Assembly: GCA_903913355.1 (NCBI GenBank)
Contig: CAIWKU010000409.1
Span: 1-9,138, forward strand
Source of the DNA: an uncultured Bacteroidota bacterium
GTDB lineage: Bacteria > Bacteroidota > Bacteroidia > Chitinophagales > Chitinophagaceae
Reading direction: 5' to 3'
DNA length: 9,138 nt
The notes under the pieces are model-generated. The model was not told the origin of the DNA and ran no database searches. It worked only from the letters and a program-made list of their open reading frames with translations. Positions 1 to 5,756 of this stretch are shown one piece after another. The position numbers were made by a program, and so were the translations under genes. The stretch's first letter is position 1; each line of letters opens with the position of its first letter.

Positions 1-675
1 CACATCCGCCACATGTGTACAAATGGTATCCAGAAAGTGACGATCGTGACTAACCACCAACACGATATTTTCATAATCCGCCAGAAAATTCTCGAGCCAT
101 CCTATGGTTTCTATGTCCAGTCCGTTGGTAGGCTCATCCAATAATAATATATCCGGGTTACCAAAAAGGGCCTGTGCCAATAATACCCTCACTTTAAACG
201 TACTGGGTATATCTTTCATAAGACTCTGGTGCATTTCTTCCTTTACACCCAAACTGCTTAATAAACTTCCGGCATTGCTTTCTGCCTCGTAACCGCCCAT
301 CTCCCCAAATTCTCCTTCCAGTTCCCCTGCTTTCATCCCGTCTTCTTCGGTAAAATCTGCTTTGGCATAAATGGCATCACGCTCATGCATCACATCCCAT
401 AAACGCTTATGTCCCATTAACACGGTATTCAATACAGTACACTCATCAAATTCAAACTGATTTTGCTTCAACACGGCCATACGCTCGCCGGGAGTAATTT
501 CAACCGTGCCTTTATTGGGTTCTATTTCACCACTCAGGATCTTTAAAAATGTTGATTTTCCGGCACCATTTGCCCCAATCACACCATAACAATTCCCTTT
601 AATGAAATTGATATTTACCTCATCAAACAATACCCTTTTGCCATATGCCAGGGTGATATTTCTTGCACTGATCAT
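1..675 (-). CDS. ABC-F family ATPase, YbiT-type (N-terminal 225 residues, runs off the window)
   Basis: This is a soluble duplicated ATPase of the ABC-F class, whose studied members act on the ribosome rather than in transport. Translation from the ATG at 675-673 stays open to base 1. Visible motifs are Walker A GANGAGKST (residues 34-42), the Q-loop region around KQNQF, Walker B ILLLDEP (176-182) followed by TNGLD, and the H-loop SHDRHF (from 209). The linker phrases MGHKRLW and RHFLDTICTHVAD resemble E. coli YbiT as I remember it, so I place it nearer YbiT than EttA or Uup. The usual LSGGQ signature of this first domain is replaced by IPSTFKVRVLLAQAL (156-170); YbiT itself has a similarly degenerate site there. 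The second ATPase domain lies outside the window. The gene is divergent from the lipoprotein gene at 856. The class is well supported; the subgroup and any substrate or stress role are inference. Confidence 0.93.
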   Translation of the reverse strand, partial: MISARNITLAYGKRVLFDEVNINFIKGNCYGVIGANGAGKSTFLKILSGEIEPNKGTVEITPGERMAVLKQNQFEFDECTVLNTVLMGHKRLWDVMHERDAIYAKADFTEEDGMKAGELEGEFGEMGGYEAESNAGSLLSSLGVKEEMHQSLMKDIPSTFKVRVLLAQALFGNPDILLLDEPTNGLDIETIGWLENFLADYENIVLVVSHDRHFLDTICTHVADV

Positions 676-699
676 TTGTTTTGCGCTGTTTTTCGGCGG

Positions 700-707
700 C
701 AAAAGTA
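700..707 (-). promoter_or_regulatory. Candidate Bacteroidota -7 promoter element for the ABC-F gene
   Basis: Read on the minus strand, 707-700 is TACTTTTG, an exact match to the Bacteroidota -7 consensus TAnnTTTG. It would put the transcript start near 693 and give a leader of about 18 nt before the ATG at 675. I see no convincing -33 TTG at the normal spacing, so support rests on the -7 box and its position. Confidence 0.45.
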
Positions 708-855
708 AGGTTTCGTAACGGATTTGAGGGTAAGATGTTGAAAACAGTTACCGGGAATAATAGTGCTAAAAGCCGCTTAAATAATTAAATTTAACCTTTG
801 TTCAGTTAAAAAATCACCTGCCAGTTTTATTTTCAACAAAACCAAAATCGCCATT

Positions 856-2265
856 ATGCTTTCCAAGATCAACCCATTTCTTACCCTATTATTGATCGTT
901 GCCATTTTATCTGGCTGCCAGACAACCCAGAAAGACACCCGACTGGATAAAGCTTCACGTGAAAATAAAAATGGTTGGATCTATGTGCACCTGGAAGGCT
1001 CGCCTGCTACCATCGGTTACCAGCATGGTTTTTTATTGGCCAATGATATCGATACTTCTGTTCAGGCAGTAAAACACCTGCTTACGCATGAAACCAAAAA
1101 AGACTGGAATTTTTACAGAGATGCTGCCAAAAATTTTCTCTGGAATAAGCTGGACCGTGAATACAAAGATGAAATCAATGGAATTGTGGAAGGTCTCCAG
1201 GCAAAACACCTGAATTATGATAGTCTGGATATCACGGCCTATAATGCATTGGAAGAACTGGCTTACTACTATGTTCCGCAGGTACAGGAAAAAGAAAAAG
1301 CAGGTACGGGCCTAAACAAAGCACCTGGTAATTGCAGCGCTTTTATTGCCACAGGCAGTTATACCAGTGATGGAAAGATTGTGATCGGGCATAATAACTG
1401 GACCTCCTATATAACCGGTCAACACTGGAATGTAATCGCAGATATCGTTCCACAAAAAGGGAATCATATTTTGATGGATTGTATGCCCGGTTTTATTCAT
1501 AGTGGGGATGATTTTCTCATTACGGCCAATGGATTGCTGATTACAGAAACGACCATTACACAGTTCATCGGGTTTGATACCACAGCCGTTCCTGAATTTG
1601 TTCGTGCCAGAAAAGCCGCGCAATACAGTAATAGTATTGATGATGTGATCAAATATTTTACCGATGGAAATAACGGCGGATACGCTAATGACTGGCTGAT
1701 AGGTGATACCAAAACCAATGAAGTTGCCAAATTGGAACTGGGTCTTAAAAATACCATTGTCTGGCGCTCAAAAGATACCGCTATGATCGGTTCTAATTTC
1801 CCCAGCGATCCCAAGCTAATCAAAGAAGAAACCACGTTCAATGTAAACGACAAAACCAGTTCTCCCAATGCCCGCAAATTGCGTATGGAGCAATTGGTGT
1901 TGGTTGATTTAAAAGGCAAATTAAATATTGAAACGGGTAAGCAGGTAGAAGGGGATCATATGGATGCATTACAAAGTAAAAATGCCAATAACCGTTGCGT
2001 AATCTGCGGACATATCGATGAAGATGCCAAAGGATGTGCCGAATGGGATCTCCCCGCCTACTATCCCATGGGAGCCGTTCAGGGAAAAGTAACTACTGCC
2101 GATCTGGCCAAAAACATGCAGCTATGGGCTCATATGGGTCACCCTTGCGGACAAGACTTTATCGGCGAAAAATTTTACAAAGCCCATCCCGAATTTGAAT
2201 GGCAATCAAAGTACCTGAAGAATATGCTCTCATATCCATGGACTTTGTTTGAAGCAAAAAAATGA
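856..2265 (+). CDS. Lipoprotein of the C45 / phospholipase-B-like Ntn-hydrolase type
   Basis: A 469-residue protein with a lipoprotein signal peptide: a Lys near the N-terminus, a hydrophobic core (about residues 8-18) and lipobox LSGC ending at Cys21, so it is probably anchored in the envelope. An N-terminal block GSPATIGYQHGFLL (from about residue 49) leads to GNCSAFIATG, where Cys160 is the likely nucleophile exposed by self-cleavage before it, as in C45 acyltransferases and phospholipase-B-like proteins. A matching downstream GHNNW follows at 178-182, and ANDWLIGD at 277-284 fits later strands of this fold. The likely chemistry is cleavage or transfer of an amide or ester acyl group; the substrate cannot be read from sequence. 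The C-terminal third is rich in Cys and His (NRCVICGHID, MGHPCGQD). The gene appears monocistronic, divergent from the ABC-F gene and convergent with tsaD. The start is chosen because the signal peptide begins there. The fold is fairly secure; the exact family is less so. Confidence 0.82.
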   Translation: MLSKINPFLTLLLIVAILSGCQTTQKDTRLDKASRENKNGWIYVHLEGSPATIGYQHGFLLANDIDTSVQAVKHLLTHETKKDWNFYRDAAKNFLWNKLDREYKDEINGIVEGLQAKHLNYDSLDITAYNALEELAYYYVPQVQEKEKAGTGLNKAPGNCSAFIATGSYTSDGKIVIGHNNWTSYITGQHWNVIADIVPQKGNHILMDCMPGFIHSGDDFLITANGLLITETTITQFIGFDTTAVPEFVRARKAAQYSNSIDDVIKYFTDGNNGGYANDWLIGDTKTNEVAKLELGLKNTIVWRSKDTAMIGSNFPSDPKLIKEETTFNVNDKTSSPNARKLRMEQLVLVDLKGKLNIETGKQVEGDHMDALQSKNANNRCVICGHIDEDAKGCAEWDLPAYYPMGAVQGKVTTADLAKNMQLWAHMGHPCGQDFIGEKFYKAHPEFEWQSKYLKNMLSYPWTLFEAKK

Positions 2266-2323
2266 GTGGAAGGCAAAAAATGATTTTAGTTACTTACTGA
2301 TTTTTTTTTGATTTTGGTTTAGC
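2266..2323. terminator. Possible termination region between convergent genes
   Basis: The lipoprotein gene and tsaD end facing each other around this gap. It contains a run of nine T at 2301-2309, preceded by an A-rich segment (2274-2280) that could form only a weak A/T stem around TAGT/ACTG. This would suit termination of the plus-strand transcript, but there is no strong GC stem, so the call is tentative. Confidence 0.25.
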
Positions 2324-2358
2324 TGTTGGCTGTTGGCTGTTGGCTTTTGGCTTTTGGA
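2324..2358. repeat. Heptamer tandem array, TGTTGGC type (5 units)
   Basis: Three exact copies of TGTTGGC (2324-2344) are followed by TTTTGGC and TTTTGGA in the same 7-bp phase. The array ends 7 bases from the tsaD stop codon (2368-2366), in the convergent gap. Its GTT/TT core resembles the heptamers at 3146-3201 and 5675-5695. Confidence 0.85.
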
Positions 2359-2365
2359 TTCTGAT

Positions 2366-3403
2366 CTACCATTCTGCTCTCGCACTTGGCGACTCTTCCA
2401 GAGAACTAAATTCTCCTGCCTGGTATTTATAGTAAGCAGTAATGGCAATCATGGCGGCATTATCTGTGCAGTATTCAAATTTGGGTATATAGGTTTTCCA
2501 GCCTTCCTTCTCACCCATTTGCTGCAAACCTGCTCTTAATCCGCTATTGGCGCTTACGCCACCGGCTATACAAACGTTTTTTACACCTGTTTCTGTAACC
2601 GCTTTTTTCAGCTTTTTGAGAAGTATCTGTATTATAGTGTATTGAACTGATGCACAAAGATCATTGCGGTTCGTTTCAATAAAACCCTGTTCTTGTTTCT
2701 GTAAAAAATAGAGAACGGAAGTCTTTAAGCCGCTGAATGAAAAATTCAATTCGGGTATTTGTGGTTCCGCAAATTTGAATTTCTTAGGGTCGCCTTCTTT
2801 GGCATATTTATCTACTAATGGGCCGCCAGGATAAGGCAGTCCCAATAATTTCGCCGTTTTATCAAATGCCTCACCCGCCGCATCATCAATGGTTTCACCA
2901 ATCACTTTCAAATCCAATGGCGAACGGGCCAGAACAATTTGTGTATGTCCACCGCTAACCGTTAAACATAAGAATGGAAAGGCAGGCCTTTCCTCCGGAA
3001 TCAGGTTGGCCAACACATGCGCCTGCATATGATGCACGGCAATCAAAGGTTTATCAAGCGACACAGCTAAAGACTTCGCAAACTGTGCCCCCACCAAAAG
3101 ACTTCCAATCAGTCCGGGTGACTGTGTATACGCAATGGCGTTGATGGTGGCGAGTTGCGGGTTATGAATTAGAGGTTGTGCGTTACGGGTTGTGTGTTCA
3201 GGAAAAGCGATATCCAGAGCAGCGCTAACAACAGGCACAATATTTTGCATATGCGCCCTGCTCGCCAATTCAGGCACCACTCCCCCATACCGCTCATGAA
3301 TGGTTTGATTGGCTATACAATTGGATAAAATTCTCCCATCCACACAAACCGATGCCGAAGTCTCATCACAAGAAGATTCTATTGCTAAAATAGAGATTGA
3401 CAA
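2366..3403 (-). CDS. tsaD: tRNA N6-adenosine threonylcarbamoyltransferase
   Basis: TsaD (Kae1/Qri7 family) transfers threonylcarbamoyl from threonylcarbamoyl-AMP to A37 of ANN-decoding tRNAs, working with TsaB and TsaE. The protein has 345 residues. Landmarks are IESSCDET (8-15), GGVVPELASR (40-49), metal-binding HMQAH (His125, His129), SGGHTQIVL, the long GETIDDAAGEAFDKTAKLLGL region, FSFSGLKT, AGGVSAN and CTDNAAMIA with metal-binding Asp314. These metal ligands correspond to E. coli His111, His115 and Asp300, each shifted by exactly 14 while residues up to Pro44 share numbering. The extra 14 residues lie at about 68-86, coded by a heptamer array. The start is TTG at 3403-3401: an in-frame stop lies at 3427-3425 with no ATG between, and the first ATG codon downstream would remove the nucleotide-binding N-terminus. 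It lies downstream of, and co-oriented with, the ABC permease gene, 97 bp away. Confidence 0.97.
   Translation of the reverse strand: MSISILAIESSCDETSASVCVDGRILSNCIANQTIHERYGGVVPELASRAHMQNIVPVVSAALDIAFPEHTTRNAQPLIHNPQLATINAIAYTQSPGLIGSLLVGAQFAKSLAVSLDKPLIAVHHMQAHVLANLIPEERPAFPFLCLTVSGGHTQIVLARSPLDLKVIGETIDDAAGEAFDKTAKLLGLPYPGGPLVDKYAKEGDPKKFKFAEPQIPELNFSFSGLKTSVLYFLQKQEQGFIETNRNDLCASVQYTIIQILLKKLKKAVTETGVKNVCIAGGVSANSGLRAGLQQMGEKEGWKTYIPKFEYCTDNAAMIAITAYYKYQAGEFSSLEESPSARAEW
3146..3201. repeat. Degenerate heptamer array inside tsaD (about 8 units)
   Basis: On the plus strand the sequence keeps a 7-bp period for eight units, with consensus roughly GGTTNNG. Examples are GGTTGTG (3174-3180 and again at 3188-3194), GGTTATG (3160-3166), AGTTGCG (3153-3159), CGTTACG (3181-3187) and AATTAGA (3167-3173). 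It codes for tsaD residues about 68-86 and coincides with a 14-residue excess over E. coli TsaD, equal to six heptamers. Confidence 0.75.
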
Positions 3404-3470
3404 ATTACAAAAATTAACTGCTGATTAATTAGGTGATCAAATTCTTACATTTTCATTCCGCACAAAATAA

Positions 3471-3504
3471 TTTTCAAATTTTCAAATTCACAAATTTTCA
3501 AATT
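3471..3504. repeat. Octamer tandem array, TTTTCAAA type (4 units, solo copy)
   Basis: Exact TTTTCAAA units lie at 3471-3478, 3479-3486 and 3495-3502, with a two-mismatch unit, TTCACAAA, between them, then TT. The last bases overlap the stop codon of the permease gene (3505-3503). It is the same unit as the arms around the IVP gene at 7756-8212, but no IVP gene is present here. The remaining tsaD-permease gap (3404-3470) shows nothing else I can support. Confidence 0.88.
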
Positions 3505-4750
3505 ACTTAGTCCTAATCGCCACCACCGGATCCATCCTTGCTGCAATAGAAGCAGGTATAATACCCGAAACAATACCCAATATGATACAAATACTCAAGG
3601 CAAGACCAATAATATTACCTGCAATAAAAATCGGGAAGGGCAATACGGTACTGAGTACAAGCGATAATAATCCCACAAGACCCAGACCTATCAATCCGCC
3701 GATAATACATAAAAAGGCGCTTTCTATCAAAAACTCGGTAAGTATGGTTCGCTTTTTGGCGCCCAGGGCTTTTTTAAGACCTATCTGACTGGTTCTTTCT
3801 CTAACCGTTACAAACATGATATTGGCTACACCGAAAGCACCTACAATCAGGCTCAAACCTGCAATCGCCCATCCACCCGCACTTACCTGGCCAAAAAATC
3901 CTTTTACCTGTTCGCTAAACATCGCCACATCATTACAACTGAAATTGTCTTCCGCAACGGGACTCAATCTTCTTACCTGTCGCATCACCCCAACCAACTC
4001 ATCCTGCAAAGCTGCAGATGGAATATTGGGTTTGCCCTGGACCATGATAAAGGGACTACTATTATCCGGATTATAAATACTGGCAAAATACTGGTAAGCA
4101 ACGATAACAGATTTATCATAGTCAAATCCACCCACAAAACTCTGCCCCTGTTTCTTGATCACGCCCACCACTATCAGCCTTTTACCGCTATAGGTAATTT
4201 CCGATCCGACTGCTTTTTCAGGGTTATCAAATAATTCATCTGCTACGGTATATCCAATGATGGCGGTAGGTGTTCCACGAAGAAACTCTGATTCGTTCAG
4301 GTACCGACCGTGTTCGATATCGATGGTTTGAATGGTATTGAACTCTTCGGATACTCCATACATATTTACACTGCTCAATACATTATCCTTATAATCTATA
4401 TTCACAGTATTAGAAACAAAAATAGCTGCATTCGCCGCTAATTGACTCTTCACTTTAATAAAACGCATCTCCTCGATTTTCATAGGCGGACGCTTCATAT
4501 ATTTCCACCAGGGATAATCATTACCCCCGCCATAATTCCATTTGTCAACATAAATAGTATTGTTTCCAAAGGATTTGATATCGTTCTGCACTTTCCTTTC
4601 CAGACTGTCCACTGTTGCCAATACGCCAATGATACAGAAGATACCGATGGTGATCCCAAAAAGAGAAAGAAAAGTCCGCAATTTGTTTACCCAAAGCTCC
4701 TGAACCGCCATGCGGAAACTATTCCATAATATGCTTAATAGTTTTAACAT
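3503..4750 (-). CDS. MacB/FtsX-type ABC transporter permease
   Basis: A 415-residue inner-membrane protein with the MacB-type layout: a short amphipathic N-terminus, one transmembrane helix (about 24-50, LRTFLSLFGITIGIFCIIGV), a large periplasmic domain (about 51-290) and three C-terminal helices (about 292-318, 340-371 and 374-398). The cytoplasmic loop RERTSQIGLKKALGAKKRTI and the C-terminal tail ARMDPVVAIR are hallmarks of the FtsX/MacB permease family. Such permeases work as dimers with a separate ATPase and usually relay conformational change to periplasmic partners or extrude peptides, lipoproteins or drugs. No ATPase gene or membrane-fusion partner is in the window, so the cargo is unknown. 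The start ATG at 4750 gives the usual length of cytoplasmic N-terminus. The stop codon TAA abuts an octamer repeat array. Confidence 0.93.
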   Translation of the reverse strand: MLKLLSILWNSFRMAVQELWVNKLRTFLSLFGITIGIFCIIGVLATVDSLERKVQNDIKSFGNNTIYVDKWNYGGGNDYPWWKYMKRPPMKIEEMRFIKVKSQLAANAAIFVSNTVNIDYKDNVLSSVNMYGVSEEFNTIQTIDIEHGRYLNESEFLRGTPTAIIGYTVADELFDNPEKAVGSEITYSGKRLIVVGVIKKQGQSFVGGFDYDKSVIVAYQYFASIYNPDNSSPFIMVQGKPNIPSAALQDELVGVMRQVRRLSPVAEDNFSCNDVAMFSEQVKGFFGQVSAGGWAIAGLSLIVGAFGVANIMFVTVRERTSQIGLKKALGAKKRTILTEFLIESAFLCIIGGLIGLGLVGLLSLVLSTVLPFPIFIAGNIIGLALSICIILGIVSGIIPASIAARMDPVVAIRTK

Positions 4751-4754
4751 GGTT

Positions 4755-4762
4755 CAAATGTA
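4755..4762 (-). promoter_or_regulatory. -7 promoter-like element abutting the permease start codon
   Basis: Minus-strand 4762-4755 reads TACATTTG, an exact TAnnTTTG match only four bases before the ATG at 4750. If used, transcription would begin at or next to the start codon, giving a leaderless or nearly leaderless mRNA. No clear -33 box is visible, so this may be chance in an AT-rich gap. Confidence 0.3.
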
Positions 4763-4966
4763 AGAGAGCTTGGGCTTAGACGGAAGTATTTTTATGTAAA
4801 CGGTAGCATCTGCTGTTCAGGAATCCGTCCGGTTAAAGAACAGTAAACTCAACAACCGAACTTTTTAGTATGATTTTCGTCATATATAACAGATTGTAAA
4901 GCTTGCATAGGAATAAAATGCTGACAAAAAATTTTTTGGTTTAGAGTATAGCATTGCTTCCTGTGC

Positions 4967-4974
4967 TATTTTTG
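4967..4974 (+). promoter_or_regulatory. Candidate Bacteroidota -7 promoter element of the sdh operon
   Basis: TATTTTTG at 4967-4974 matches TAnnTTTG exactly and lies 30 bp before the sdhC ATG at 5005, predicting a leader of roughly 25 nt. A weak -33-like TTTA lies at 4940-4943 with 23 bp spacing. The position also argues against an upstream TTG start for sdhC at 4954, since the promoter would then lie inside the gene. The remaining 4763-4960 divergent region shows no other site I can support. Confidence 0.5.
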
Positions 4975-5004
4975 CAGCGATTTCATCAAATACAAACTTG
5001 CACT

Positions 5005-5673
5005 ATGACCTGGAAACAAGTCTTCACTTCATCAGTAGGAAAGAAACTGGTGATGGCATTTACCGGCATTTTTCTGATACTTTTTCTGATTGTTCATGCC
5101 GGACTGAACGCCTGTATCTGGGCCAATGACGGTGGTGAAATGTTCAGTAAAGGGGCCCATTTTATGGGTGCCAACTGGGTTCCTCGTGTATTAGAGATCG
5201 GGTTGTTTGTGGGTCTGATCCTGCATATTATCCAGGGCCTGATGCTGGAATTCAGTAATCGCGGTAAAAAAGCAATCGGATATGCAGTCAGCTATAGCAA
5301 AGGCAGTAAATGGTATAGCAGAAGCATGGGCTTACTCGGAACCCTGATTTTATTGTTCCTCGTGATGCATCTTTATCATTTCTGGTTACCTAACCGTTCA
5401 CACCAGGGGTTCTTACTGGGTGAAGAGATCAATCTGTACGAAAAAATGAAATTGGTGTTCAGTGAATTATGGGTGGTAATCCTGTATGTGCTGGGTTGTC
5501 TTTCCTTAGGGTATCACCTCGCACATGGTTTCCAAAGCGCTTTCCGCACTTTGGGCGTGCATAACAAACGCTATAATTTATTGATTACTTCAATAGGATA
5601 TGGATTTTCCATCTTTATCCCATTGGCATTTGCCATGATGCCTGTGAGTTTTTATCTAGGATGGATTGGTTGA
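5005..5673 (+). CDS. sdhC: Succinate dehydrogenase cytochrome b558 subunit
   Basis: The membrane anchor of succinate:quinone oxidoreductase, 222 residues, of the single-subunit five-helix di-heme type known from Bacillus SdhC and Wolinella FrdC. Five hydrophobic helices can be seen at about residues 15-38, 62-82, 107-128, 152-174 and 193-215. Candidate axial heme ligands within them are His31, His74, His122 or His125, and His171 or His174. Conserved features include SSVGKKLVMAFTG at the N-terminus and YHLAHGFQSAFRTLG before the last helix. It binds two hemes b and passes electrons from SdhB to menaquinone. I use the ATG at 5005 rather than an in-frame TTG at 4954, because MTWKQVFTSSVGKK is the normal family start and a promoter element lies between the two. 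There is no Shine-Dalgarno sequence. It is the first gene of sdhC-sdhA-IVP-sdhB; sdhA follows after 83 bp. Confidence 0.96.
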   Translation: MTWKQVFTSSVGKKLVMAFTGIFLILFLIVHAGLNACIWANDGGEMFSKGAHFMGANWVPRVLEIGLFVGLILHIIQGLMLEFSNRGKKAIGYAVSYSKGSKWYSRSMGLLGTLILLFLVMHLYHFWLPNRSHQGFLLGEEINLYEKMKLVFSELWVVILYVLGCLSLGYHLAHGFQSAFRTLGVHNKRYNLLITSIGYGFSIFIPLAFAMMPVSFYLGWIG

Positions 5674-5674
5674 T

Positions 5675-5695
5675 AATTAGCAATTAACAATTAGT
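5675..5695. repeat. Short heptamer array, AATTAGC type (3 units), between sdhC and sdhA
   Basis: AATTAGC, AATTAAC and AATTAGT follow in strict 7-bp phase directly after the sdhC stop codon. The unit nearly equals the AATTAGA heptamer inside tsaD (3167-3173). Further down the same gap, TCAAA occurs twice at 8-bp spacing (5736-5740, 5744-5748), possibly a decayed octamer unit just before the sdhA start. Confidence 0.6.
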
Positions 5696-5756
5696 AACCA
5701 AAACTGATTAGTAAGAACAGGAATCAGAACAAACCTCAAATCTTCAAACCTCTCAT

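Noticed and set aside
797..836. Promoter for the lipoprotein gene around TTTG 797-800 and TATTTTCA 829-836
   Set aside because: The -7 match is only six of eight bases, and the spacing of 28 bp to the upstream TTTG is too long, so I do not list it.
1497..1919. 140-codon minus-strand open frame inside the lipoprotein gene
   Set aside because: It lies wholly within a well-supported gene, shows no recognisable motif and reads as an antisense shadow.
2333..2539. Plus-strand open frame beginning in the TGTTGGC array
   Set aside because: It is antisense to the 3' end of tsaD, starts at a GTT/TTG within repeat sequence, and has no family features.
4954..5004. Longer SdhC starting at TTG 4954
   Set aside because: The extra 17 residues are not typical of the family, and a good -7 promoter element lies within them. 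ATG 5005 gives the standard N-terminus.
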